Assembly: GCA_021203685.1 (NCBI GenBank)
Contig: JAJQAS010000285.1
Span: forward strand, 1 to 22,845
Length of the DNA: 22,845 nt
Direction of reading: 5' to 3'
Origin: Clostridiales bacterium
Lineage (GTDB): Bacteria; Bacillota; Clostridia; Oscillospirales; Oscillospiraceae
The position numbers and the translations under genes were made by a program. The notes below the pieces were generated by a model. The model was not told where the DNA came from. It saw nothing but the letters and a program-made list of their open reading frames with translations, and ran no database searches. Positions 7,330 through 14,618 of the stretch are shown piece by piece (position 1 is the first letter of the stretch; every line of letters starts with the position of its first letter).

Positions 7330-8703
7330 TCAGTCTGTGAACCAGTCAGCGGTTATCAGGTGGAAACGGTCCAGCAGGTCCCCGGCGGACTCCACCTGGT
7401 CGTAGGCGGAGCCAAACAGCTCCAGGGAATAGATGGCGTCGCTGCTGCGGAGCAGCACCATCCGGTCGCCCTCGGTGGCGTTCCGCTCCCGGTAGGTGCC
7501 GGTGTTCTTGTAGATGCCCAGGAAGGGGGTACCCGCGTCGTCGCTGCCGTCGTTGCAGTAAAAGAGGACCCCCCGCTCGTTGCTGCCGCTCTGGGTGGTG
7601 TCCTGGCGGGCCAACTCCAGGCAGTCCAGCCACTCCTCCGGCAGTTCCAGATACCAGCCGTCGGTGCTGTTATAGTAGGTGATGGAAACCACCGTATAGG
7701 AGCCATCGGCGGCATACTGCCGCCAGTCCACCGCGTAGAACAGGTCGGAGGAATCGCTGTCGTGGTTGGTCAAGAGATAGGGAATGGGGATCTCCAGCAC
7801 ACCGTCCTCATCGATGTCCTGGTTGGAGGTCAGACTGTACCGGATGGTGTCGGTGCTGTTCTGGCCGTCCTCGTCCAGCGTGACGTTGCACAGTGCCCCG
7901 TCCCGCAGCAACAGGATGTCCGTCAGCTGATAGGCGGCGCTGGAGTTGACATCCTGCACCGCCCCGGTGACATAGAGAGCGGGGGTGCCGTCGGCCAGCA
8001 GCCCGTCGCTGGTTTTGTCGATGGAAGACATCCGGGTGGAAAGGTTGGCAGTGCTGGTCTGCTCCAGTACGCCGCCCACGTTGTCGTAATATGCGGCGGT
8101 GCTCATGTCGCTGTCGGAGTTGCGGATGGTCATCAGCACCAGTTCCTGCTCCCCGTCGCTGTCCAGATCGGCGGCGCAGTAGCGGGTATAGGAGGTCTGG
8201 GTCATCAGCGTGGTGGGAGTGTAGTCCTCGATGGAATAGGCCGAGAGGGTGTAGAGGGTGCTGGAGATCTGCCAGGAGACCACCAGCTCGTAGTAGGTGC
8301 CCTCATCGCCCACCAGCTGGCAGACGAGAACGGTGTTGATGTCGGAGCCGTCCCCGGCGATGACGCAGGCCACCTCATAGGACCCATCCTCGTTTTTGGT
8401 AAAGATGTAAATTTTCAGCGGGGTCTCCGTGGCGGAGCTTTCCCGGAAGAAGGCCAGGGCCTCCTGTTCCCCGTCGCCGTCCAGGTCCTGGAGCTGGACC
8501 GGTTGGGTGTTGGAACCGGACAGGGGAGGGGCGTATTCCAGCCCCGAGTCCAGCAGACTTTGCAGGCTCTCCTGTAAGGAGGTATATTCCTCGGAAGCCT
8601 TTGGAAGAGCATATAATTCGTCGGTGGATTCCAGCACGCTGAAATTGCAGCCGGACAGCATTAGCATGGACAGCGCGCACAGGGCGGCGAGCAGCCGTTT
8701 CAT
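7330..8703 (-). CDS. Lipoprotein with calcium-loop-like DxDxDG repeats
   Basis: A 457-residue protein that starts with a lipoprotein signal peptide: MKRLLAALCALSMLML, then the lipobox LSGC with the lipidated Cys at residue 19. The exported part should sit on the outer face of the membrane. At least three segments, QDLDGDGEQEALAFF, ADLDSDGEQELVLM and QDIDEDGVLEIPI, follow the DxDxDG...E spacing of FG-GAP/VCBS-like calcium loops, suggesting a beta-propeller-like or repeated beta domain. No enzyme motif was recognised. Codon use and base composition match the neighbours. The ATG has a GGGGG-rich ribosome binding site at a long spacing. The gene lies 159 bases upstream of a response regulator on the same strand, so a sensory accessory role is conceivable but unproven. 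Confidence 0.8.
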   Translation of the reverse strand: MKRLLAALCALSMLMLSGCNFSVLESTDELYALPKASEEYTSLQESLQSLLDSGLEYAPPLSGSNTQPVQLQDLDGDGEQEALAFFRESSATETPLKIYIFTKNEDGSYEVACVIAGDGSDINTVLVCQLVGDEGTYYELVVSWQISSTLYTLSAYSIEDYTPTTLMTQTSYTRYCAADLDSDGEQELVLMTIRNSDSDMSTAAYYDNVGGVLEQTSTANLSTRMSSIDKTSDGLLADGTPALYVTGAVQDVNSSAAYQLTDILLLRDGALCNVTLDEDGQNSTDTIRYSLTSNQDIDEDGVLEIPIPYLLTNHDSDSSDLFYAVDWRQYAADGSYTVVSITYYNSTDGWYLELPEEWLDCLELARQDTTQSGSNERGVLFYCNDGSDDAGTPFLGIYKNTGTYRERNATEGDRMVLLRSSDAIYSLELFGSAYDQVESAGDLLDRFHLITADWFTD

Positions 8704-8743
8704 AGGAATGGTCGGCCCCCTTTCAGATGAACATTCTTTTCAT

Positions 8744-8752
8744 AGTATACCA
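8744..8752 (-). promoter_or_regulatory. Extended -10 promoter of the lipoprotein gene
   Basis: On the - strand the motif TGGTATACT gives an extended -10 (TG-N-TATACT), with TATACT at 8749-8744. No good -35 hexamer lies 17 bases upstream, as is common for extended -10 promoters. Transcription would start near 8737, about 35 bases before the ATG. Confidence 0.55.
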
Positions 8753-8826
8753 TATGATTGGGAAAAAGCCCACCAAAATTTTTGCGTCGCCGGGACTTTT
8801 TGCGTCTCCATCCGATGGGCGCGCCC

Positions 8827-9885
8827 TCATCGCACCAGTTTTTCCACAATGTTGCAGAAGGTGTCCATATCTTCCCCGGTGCCGATGGTCACCCGGAGGA
8901 AATTGTCGATGCGGGGCTTGTCGAAGTAACGCACAAGAATACCCTCCTCCCGCAGCCGGGCAAAGAGCGTTTTTGCTGGGACTTTTTCGTGGCTGATGAA
9001 GATGAAATTGGCCTTGCTGGGCAGAACGGTGAACCCCAACTCTTGCAGCCTGCGCACCGTGACCTCCCGCGTGGCGGCCACTTTCGCGCAGCTCTCCTCA
9101 AACCAGCTCCTGTCCTGCACCGCCGCCGTGCCGCCGGCAATGGCCAGCCGGTCCAGGGTGTAGGAATTGATGGAGTTCTTCACGCAGTTGACCGCCTGAA
9201 TCAGGTTCTCGCTGCCGAAAGCGAAGCCCACCCGCAGCCCCGCCAGGGAGCGGGACTTGGACATGGTCTGTACCACCAGCAGGTTGGGGTATTCTTCCAG
9301 CAGCGGCAGGGCAGAGGTACCGCCGAAGTCCACATAGGCTTCGTCCACGATGACCACCACGTCCGGGTTGCCCTCCAGCACCCGGCGCAGCTCGCTCTGG
9401 GGCAGCTCGATGCCGGTGGGGGCGTTGGGGTTGGTGATGACCACGCCGTTGTTGCCGCCGATGAGACCTTCCACCGGCATGGTGAAGTCCTCGTTCAGGG
9501 GGACGATTTTGCAGTGGATGCCGAACATCTCCGCGTAGACCGGGTAAAAGCTATAGGTGATGTCCGGGAAGGCGACGGTGTCCCCCACGCCGAAAAACGC
9601 CTGAAACGCGAAGGCCAGCACCTCGTCGGAGCCGTTGCCCACAAAGACCTGGCTCTCCTTCACGCCGTAGACCTCCGCCAGCGCTGAGCGCAGAGCGGTC
9701 CCCTCCGGGTCGGAGTAGAGCCGCAGGCTCTCGTTGGTGCTCTCTCGAATTGCCTCCAGCGCCCTGGGCGAGGGGGGATAGGGGTTTTCGTTGGTGTTCA
9801 GCTTGATAAACTGCCGATCTTTGGGCTGCTCCCCGGGGGTATAGGGGACCAGATTCTGGATACGGCTGCTCCAAAACTCTTTCAT
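8827..9885 (-). CDS. hisC: Histidinol-phosphate aminotransferase family (HisC)
   Basis: A 352-residue fold-type I PLP aminotransferase of normal HisC length. Family marks are KLNTNENPYPPSP (about 28-40), the GNGSDEVL cofactor loop (83-90), TNPNAPTG (151-158), VDEAYVDF (180-187) and the Schiff-base lysine Lys210 in TMSKSRSLAGLRVGF. It transfers an amino group from glutamate to imidazole-acetol phosphate in histidine synthesis. Because it stands alone with a DUF951 gene and not with other his genes, it may also or instead act on aromatic amino acids, as some HisC proteins do. The ATG at 9885 has GAGGG 10 bases upstream and fits the family N-terminus; the frame is open further upstream but that stretch overlaps the DUF951 gene. 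It begins 17 bases after that gene's stop. Confidence 0.88.
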   Translation of the reverse strand: MKEFWSSRIQNLVPYTPGEQPKDRQFIKLNTNENPYPPSPRALEAIRESTNESLRLYSDPEGTALRSALAEVYGVKESQVFVGNGSDEVLAFAFQAFFGVGDTVAFPDITYSFYPVYAEMFGIHCKIVPLNEDFTMPVEGLIGGNNGVVITNPNAPTGIELPQSELRRVLEGNPDVVVIVDEAYVDFGGTSALPLLEEYPNLLVVQTMSKSRSLAGLRVGFAFGSENLIQAVNCVKNSINSYTLDRLAIAGGTAAVQDRSWFEESCAKVAATREVTVRRLQELGFTVLPSKANFIFISHEKVPAKTLFARLREEGILVRYFDKPRIDNFLRVTIGTGEDMDTFCNIVEKLVR

Positions 9886-9902
9886 CGTAGTTTTCCCTCT
9901 CT

Positions 9903-10100
9903 CTATTGCTCCGCCGATTGTCCGGCGGGCAGGATCTTTTTCACGCTTTTTTCCGCCTTGCTCCGGGGGATCATCATCTCCCGGCCGCAGCCCTGGCAGC
10001 GCAGGCGGAAGTCCATGCCGATGCGCAGCACCAGCCACTCCCGGCTGCCGCAGGGGTGCGGTTTTTTCATCAGCAGTACATCGTTGACATGGATGTCCAT
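9903..10100 (-). CDS. DUF951 family protein
   Basis: A 65-residue protein starting MDIHVNDVLLMKKPHPCGSR and containing a CxxC pair (RCQGCGREMMIPR), the pattern of the DUF951 family of small Firmicute proteins; the extra upstream Cys in HPCGS could complete a small zinc site. Its role is unknown. The ATG has AAGGAG at 7-base spacing, and the gene is first in a two-gene unit with hisC, downstream of a good promoter. Confidence 0.85.
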   Translation of the reverse strand: MDIHVNDVLLMKKPHPCGSREWLVLRIGMDFRLRCQGCGREMMIPRSKAEKSVKKILPAGQSAEQ

Positions 10101-10130
10101 AAAAACGCTCCTTTGCTTTAGTTCGCTAAT

Positions 10131-10159
10131 ACGCTAACACACCATGACCCGCCTGTCAA
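10131..10159 (-). promoter_or_regulatory. Promoter for DUF951-hisC
   Basis: On the - strand a consensus TTGACA (10159-10154), a 17-base spacer and TAGCGT (10136-10131). The -10 box is weak but the -35 box and spacing are ideal. It is divergent from the murD promoter about 60 bases away. Confidence 0.6.
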
Positions 10160-10216
10160 GCGCGAGTTTGGCATATCTCTATTGTTGCAGTTTTTCGGGT
10201 AAATGTCAATTCCTCG

Positions 10217-10245
10217 TTGCAATTCCATTTGGAATCGGCTATACT
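10217..10245 (+). promoter_or_regulatory. murD operon promoter with palindrome in the spacer
   Basis: TTGCAA (10217-10222), a 17-base spacer and TATACT (10240-10245) form a good sigma-A promoter, about 50 bases before the murD ATG. A perfect inverted repeat ATTCCA-TT-TGGAAT (10222-10235) fills most of the spacer and is well placed to act as an operator. The regulator is unknown. Confidence 0.75.
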
Positions 10246-10293
10246 AATTCTGTTGCGTTATTGTGACCTACCACTTTTGGGGAGGAATTTGAA

Positions 10294-11682
10294 ATGACCT
10301 TTGAGGAGTATCTGACTTCCTTACAGAATAAAACCGTGGCCATTATCGGCATCGGCGTCAGCAACACCCCCTGGCTCAAGCTGCTGCTGCGCCGGGGCAT
10401 TGCCGTGACCGCCTGTGACCGGGCCACCAGAGAGAAATTCGGCAACGACGCCCTGCTGGACGAGCTGGAGGCCATGGGAGCCGTGTTAAAGCTGGGGCCG
10501 GACTACCTGGAGGGGCTGAACCAGGACGTGATTTTTCGTTCCCCCGGCATCCGCCCGGACATCCCCGCCTTCGAGGCGGCCAAGGCCAGGGGCAGTCTGG
10601 TGACCTCCGAGATGGAAGTGTTCTTCCACGTCTGCCCCTGCAAAAAAATCGCCGTCACCGGCTCCGACGGCAAAACCACCACTACCACCATCATCGCCAA
10701 GGTGCTGGAGGCGGCGGGGTACACCGTCCACCTGGGGGGCAACATTGGCCGCCCGCTGCTGCCGGATACGGAGCAGATGAAGCCGGGGGACGTCGCCGTG
10801 CTGGAGCTGTCCTCCTTCCAGCTGCTGACCATGGACGCCAGCCCGGACATCGCCGTGGTCACCAACCTGGCTCCCAACCACCTGGACATCCACAAGGGCA
10901 TGGAGGAGTATGTGGAGGCCAAGAAAAACATCTTCCGCTACCAGACCGCTCACCAGAAGGTGGTGTTGAACCGGGACAACGCCATCACCAACGGTTTCGC
11001 TGCCGAGGCCCCCGGCCAGGTGACGCTCTTTTCCCGGCAGAACCCCCTGGACGAGGGCGTGACGCTGGAGGACGGCGTGATCTGCGTCAAAAAGGCGGGG
11101 GAGACCCGGCAGGTGTTTCCCGTGAAAGATATCCTCATCCCTGGCGTCCACAACGTGGAGAACTACATGGCGGCTGTGGCCGCCCTGGACGGCCTGGTAG
11201 AGGACGAGGTGTTCCGCCGGTTCGCCGCCAGCTTCGGCGGGGTGGAGCACCGCATCGAGCTGGTACGGGTGCTGGGCGGGGTGAAGTATTACAACGACTC
11301 CATCGCCTCCAGCCCCAGCCGCACCATCGCCGGACTGCGCTCCTTCCGCCAGAAGGTGATTTTGATTGCCGGGGGCTACGACAAGCACATTCCCTACGAC
11401 GTGCTCGGCCCCGACCTGGTGGCTCATGTGAAGCAGATGGTGCTGACCGGGGCCACCGCCGGGAAAATCCGCGCCGCGGCTGAAAACGCCCCCGGCTATG
11501 ACCCGGCACAGCTGCCCATCTGCGAGACTGAGAATCTGGCTGCCGCCGTCCAAAAGGCGGCGGAGCTGGCCCAGCCGGGGGACATCGTGATTTTGTCCCC
11601 GGCCAGCGCCTCTTTCGACCAGTTCAGGAACTTTATGGAGCGGGGCAACGTGTTTAAGCAGCTTGTAAACCAGCTGCCGTAA
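10294..11682 (+). CDS. murD: UDP-N-acetylmuramoylalanine--D-glutamate ligase
   Basis: A 462-residue Mur ligase that adds D-glutamate to UDP-MurNAc-L-Ala in the cytoplasmic part of peptidoglycan synthesis. Domain 1 (about 1-115) starts with the nucleotide-binding strand TVAIIGIGVSN. The central ATPase domain has the P-loop VTGSDGKTTTTT (121-132), then LELSSFQL and TNLAPNHLDIHKGMEEY, all characteristic of MurD. The C-terminal domain has HRIELVRVLGGVKYYNDSIASSPSRTIAGL and LIAGGYDKHIPY. It has a strong ribosome binding site (GGGGAGG, 8 bases before the ATG) and is the first gene of a five-gene unit; the next start follows after 13 bases. Its operon partners are not cell-wall genes. Confidence 0.95.
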   Translation: MTFEEYLTSLQNKTVAIIGIGVSNTPWLKLLLRRGIAVTACDRATREKFGNDALLDELEAMGAVLKLGPDYLEGLNQDVIFRSPGIRPDIPAFEAAKARGSLVTSEMEVFFHVCPCKKIAVTGSDGKTTTTTIIAKVLEAAGYTVHLGGNIGRPLLPDTEQMKPGDVAVLELSSFQLLTMDASPDIAVVTNLAPNHLDIHKGMEEYVEAKKNIFRYQTAHQKVVLNRDNAITNGFAAEAPGQVTLFSRQNPLDEGVTLEDGVICVKKAGETRQVFPVKDILIPGVHNVENYMAAVAALDGLVEDEVFRRFAASFGGVEHRIELVRVLGGVKYYNDSIASSPSRTIAGLRSFRQKVILIAGGYDKHIPYDVLGPDLVAHVKQMVLTGATAGKIRAAAENAPGYDPAQLPICETENLAAAVQKAAELAQPGDIVILSPASASFDQFRNFMERGNVFKQLVNQLP

Positions 11683-11695
11683 GGGAGGGACTTCT

Positions 11696-12724
11696 TTGAC
11701 CGCGTTTGAACAACTGGCCCGCCTGACCCAGTCCCCCGGCCCCACCGGCTTCGAGGGGGCGGCGGCGGAGACCGCCGCAGAGCTGCTCCGCCCGCTGGCG
11801 GATGAGGTCTGGACAGATACCATGGGCAGCGTGCTGGGTGTGAAGCGCTGCGGCAAAGCCGGTGCGAAGAAAATTCTCCTGGACGCCCATCTGGACGAGG
11901 TGGGATTGATTGTCACCGGCCACGACCGGGGGTATCTGCGCTTTTCCACCCTGGGGGGCATCGACCCCCGCATTTTGCCCAACCGGGAGGTCACGGTGCT
12001 GACTGCGCCGCCCCTGACCGGCATTGTCGCAGGAGCGCTGCCGGAGGATGGAGACAAGGCGGCGGCCATGACTGACCTGCGCATCGACGTGGGCCTGACC
12101 CAGCAGGAGGCCCAGGCCCGCATCCCGGTGGGAACGCCGGTGGCTTATCGGGAGGACACCTTCCGTATGGGTGAAATCCGCGTGGCCGGGAAATCCCTGG
12201 ACGACCGCTCCTGCTTTTACCTCCTGCTGCGGACGCTGGAACTGCTCCGTGAGCGGGAGCTGGACGTGGATGTCTACGTTCTCGGCTCCGTGGGGGAAGA
12301 AGTGGACAGCCGGGGTGCGATAACAGCGGCCTACGGCGTCGCCCCGGACTGCGCCGTGGCGGTGGACGTGACTTTCGGCAGCAGCGCCGACTGCTCCGGG
12401 GACGAGTGTTTCCCGTTGGGAAGCGGCCCGGTCATTGGCGTGGGGCCGAACATCGCCCAGTGGATGTTCCGCCGGATGAAGGACAAAGCCGAGGCCGAGG
12501 AAATTTCCTATTCCGTGGAGGTCATGGCCGGTTCCACCGGCACCAACGGCTGGGACATCCAAATCCTGCGGGAGGGAATCCCCACCGCTATTCTCAGCAT
12601 CCCCCTGCGGTATATGCACACGCCGCTGGAGGTCATCGACCTGGGCGACGTGGAACAGTGCGCCCGGCTGCTGGCGGCCTTCGTAGAGCGCATCGGGGAG
12701 GAGGCGCTGTCATGCGGGAACTGA
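11696..12724 (+). CDS. M42 family metallo-aminopeptidase
   Basis: A 342-residue M42 (PepA/FrvX/YsdC-like) peptidase. The two-metal site looks intact: LLDAHLDEVG with His65 and Asp67, the aspartate region in KSLDDRS (167-172), GSVGEEVDSRGA with Glu201 (general base) and Glu202, VAVDVTF with Asp224, and RYMHTPLEVID near the C-terminus. Family members form tetrahedral dodecamers and trim N-terminal residues of short peptides in the cytoplasm; some relatives were annotated as endoglucanases or deacylases. The start is TTG at 11696 with GGGAGGGA about 5 bases before it; no better start exists and the N-terminus fits the family. It begins 13 bases after murD and overlaps the next M42 gene by 13 bases, which indicates translational coupling. 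Confidence 0.9.
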   Translation: MTAFEQLARLTQSPGPTGFEGAAAETAAELLRPLADEVWTDTMGSVLGVKRCGKAGAKKILLDAHLDEVGLIVTGHDRGYLRFSTLGGIDPRILPNREVTVLTAPPLTGIVAGALPEDGDKAAAMTDLRIDVGLTQQEAQARIPVGTPVAYREDTFRMGEIRVAGKSLDDRSCFYLLLRTLELLRERELDVDVYVLGSVGEEVDSRGAITAAYGVAPDCAVAVDVTFGSSADCSGDECFPLGSGPVIGVGPNIAQWMFRRMKDKAEAEEISYSVEVMAGSTGTNGWDIQILREGIPTAILSIPLRYMHTPLEVIDLGDVEQCARLLAAFVERIGEEALSCGN

Positions 12725-13743
12725 TAAAATCGCTGTGCGCCTGCTCCGGCGTGTCCAGCCGGGAGGAGGACGTGCGGCAGTTCATCCAGGCCCAGGCGAA
12801 ACCCTATGCGGACAGCCTGCGGGTGGATGCAATGGGCAACCTAATTGTATTCAAACATGGCCGAAAATCCACTGAAAAGAGGATTCTGCTGGACGCGCCC
12901 ATGGATGAAGTAGGTGTAATGGTGTCTGGCTTTACAGATGATGGGTCCATCCGGTTCCAGACCGTGGGGCCGGTGGACCGCCGGACGCTCATTGGCAAGC
13001 GGGTCTATCTGGGTGAAAATCGCATCCCCGGCGTTGTTGGCATGAAACCCATCCATTTGACGACAAAATCAGAACGAAACAACCTTCCAAAGCTGAAAGA
13101 ACTTTATATCGACATTGGCGCGAAGGACAAAGCGGCGGCGAAGGCGCTGCTCGCCCTGGGAGACGTGGGTGTATTTGCCTCTGAGTTTGCCTCCTTCGGC
13201 GCGGAAAAGTACTGCAAAGGAAAAACGCTTGACAGCCGAATTTCCTGCGCCGTCCTGCTAAAACTTCTCCGGGAGGAGCTGCCGGTGGATTGCACCTTTG
13301 TCTTTGCCGCCCAGGAACAGGTGGGGACGCGGGGCGCCTTCGGCGCGGCCTTTTCGGAGAGGCCGGATATCGTCCTCTGTCTGGACAGTGTGGCGACGGG
13401 GGACGGCCCGGAGCGAACCGAGGACAAGGTGAGCGTCACCCCCGGCGGCGGCGTGGTGCTGCCGGTGTCTGACCGGTTCACCATGTACGACCGGACGCTG
13501 TTCCTCCGTTTGCGGGGGCTGGCGGAGCGTGAAAACATCCCCTGGCAGCTGAAAGCGGCAGACCCTGGACAATCCGACGCCCGCAGCTACCAGCGCAGCC
13601 GGTGCGGCGCGCAGGTAGCGGGGCTGGGCCTACCGGTGCGGTATCTCCACTGTCCCACCGAGGTTGCCAGCTTGGAAGATGCAGAGGGGATGCTGCGGCT
13701 GACCCGCGCCTTTTTACAGTCACTGGAGGAGGAACCACTGTGA
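12712..13743 (+). CDS. M42 family peptidase paralog with altered metal site
   Basis: A 343-residue paralog of the preceding gene. The ATG at 12712 overlaps its 3' end by 13 bases; the frame is open further upstream, but that is a shadow of the first M42 gene. The domain order is kept, but the expected metal-site His is Pro63 (LLDAPMDEVG), and the paired glutamates are Glu202-Gln203 (AAQEQVGTRGA), so one metal ligand is lost while the general-base Glu remains. KTLDSRIS, CLDSVATGD and the final RYLHCPTEV motif are retained. It may therefore be a regulatory or structural partner of the first M42 protein, or use one metal ion. The first half (about 12,830-13,130) uses more A/T-ending codons than its neighbours. 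The stop overlaps the hemC GTG. Confidence 0.85.
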   Translation: MRELIKSLCACSGVSSREEDVRQFIQAQAKPYADSLRVDAMGNLIVFKHGRKSTEKRILLDAPMDEVGVMVSGFTDDGSIRFQTVGPVDRRTLIGKRVYLGENRIPGVVGMKPIHLTTKSERNNLPKLKELYIDIGAKDKAAAKALLALGDVGVFASEFASFGAEKYCKGKTLDSRISCAVLLKLLREELPVDCTFVFAAQEQVGTRGAFGAAFSERPDIVLCLDSVATGDGPERTEDKVSVTPGGGVVLPVSDRFTMYDRTLFLRLRGLAERENIPWQLKAADPGQSDARSYQRSRCGAQVAGLGLPVRYLHCPTEVASLEDAEGMLRLTRAFLQSLEEEPL

Positions 13744-14618
13744 AAGTGAGAATCGGAAGCAGGGCCAGCGCGCTGGCCGTGGCCCAGAGTCGGCTGGTGA
13801 TGGAGCAAATTCAGAAGCTGGCCCCGGACGCGGAGCTGGAGCTGGTGACCATGACCACCACCGGCGACCGGATTTTGGATCGCACCCTGGACCAGGTGGG
13901 GGGCAAGGGCCTGTTCGTCAAAGAGCTGGAGCGGGCGCTGCTGGAGGGCGAGGTGGATTTGGTTGTCCACTCCCTGAAGGATATGCCCATGGAGCAGGAC
14001 CCGATGCTGCCCCTGGCGGCGTTCTCCAAACGGGAGGACCCCAGGGACGTGATGGTGCTGCGGCCCGGCCTGGAGAAATTCCCCCTCCAGGGGGGCGTGA
14101 TCGGCTGCGCCTCTCAGCGGCGAACGCTGCAAATCAGAGACTTTTATCCCACAGCGGAGGTGCGCCCCGTCCGGGGTAACCTCCAGACCCGCCTCGCCAA
14201 GCTGGACAGCGGCGAGTTTGACGGCCTGCTGCTGGCTGCCGCCGGGCTAAAGCGGCTGGGGCTGGAAAACCGCATTTCGCGGTACTTTGCCGCCGACCAG
14301 CTGATCCCCGCCGCCGGGCAGGGGATTTTGGGCATCCAGTGCCGGGCGGATGCCGACCTGCCCTGGATCACCCGGCTCAACGACCTGGGTGCCTGCGCCT
14401 GCGCCGTGGCGGAGAGAGCCTTTGTCCGCACCCTGGGCGGCGGCTGCACCGACCCCACCGCCGCCCACGCCACCCTCCGCAACGGCGTGTTGAGCCTGGT
14501 GGGACTGTACGTCAGCCCGGCAGGGGAGACCCGCCGGGGCGCCATCGCCGGGCGGTCTGTCCGGGCGGCCCAGCTGGGGGAAAACCTGGCCAACCGATTG
14601 AAGGAGCCGACCCCGTGA
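13740..14618 (+). CDS. hemC: Hydroxymethylbilane synthase (porphobilinogen deaminase)
   Basis: A 292-residue HemC that joins four porphobilinogen molecules into hydroxymethylbilane. Visible motifs are MKVRIGSRASALAVAQS at the N-terminus, VVHSLKDMP with catalytic Asp81, the substrate-binding arginines in CASQRRTLQIR and VRGNLQTRLAKLD, and Cys236 in LGGGCTDPTAA, which carries the dipyrromethane cofactor. The usual GGCQVPIG sequence after that Cys is changed, and the protein is slightly shorter than the typical 305-315 residues. The start is GTG at 13740, overlapping the M42 stop (GTGA), with GGAGGAGG upstream; the longer open frame starting at 13602 is inside the M42 gene. Its stop overlaps the next GTG in the same way. 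Confidence 0.93.
   Translation: MKVRIGSRASALAVAQSRLVMEQIQKLAPDAELELVTMTTTGDRILDRTLDQVGGKGLFVKELERALLEGEVDLVVHSLKDMPMEQDPMLPLAAFSKREDPRDVMVLRPGLEKFPLQGGVIGCASQRRTLQIRDFYPTAEVRPVRGNLQTRLAKLDSGEFDGLLLAAAGLKRLGLENRISRYFAADQLIPAAGQGILGIQCRADADLPWITRLNDLGACACAVAERAFVRTLGGGCTDPTAAHATLRNGVLSLVGLYVSPAGETRRGAIAGRSVRAAQLGENLANRLKEPTP

Noticed and set aside
8780..8826. Terminator after hisC
   Set aside because: There is a GGGCGCGCCC palindrome and a repeated TTTTTGCGTC, but no stem followed by a U-tract that I could defend.
10486..12123. Long - strand open frame of 545 codons over murD and the first M42 gene
   Set aside because: Antisense shadow caused by strong GC third-position bias; it crosses two well-identified + strand genes.
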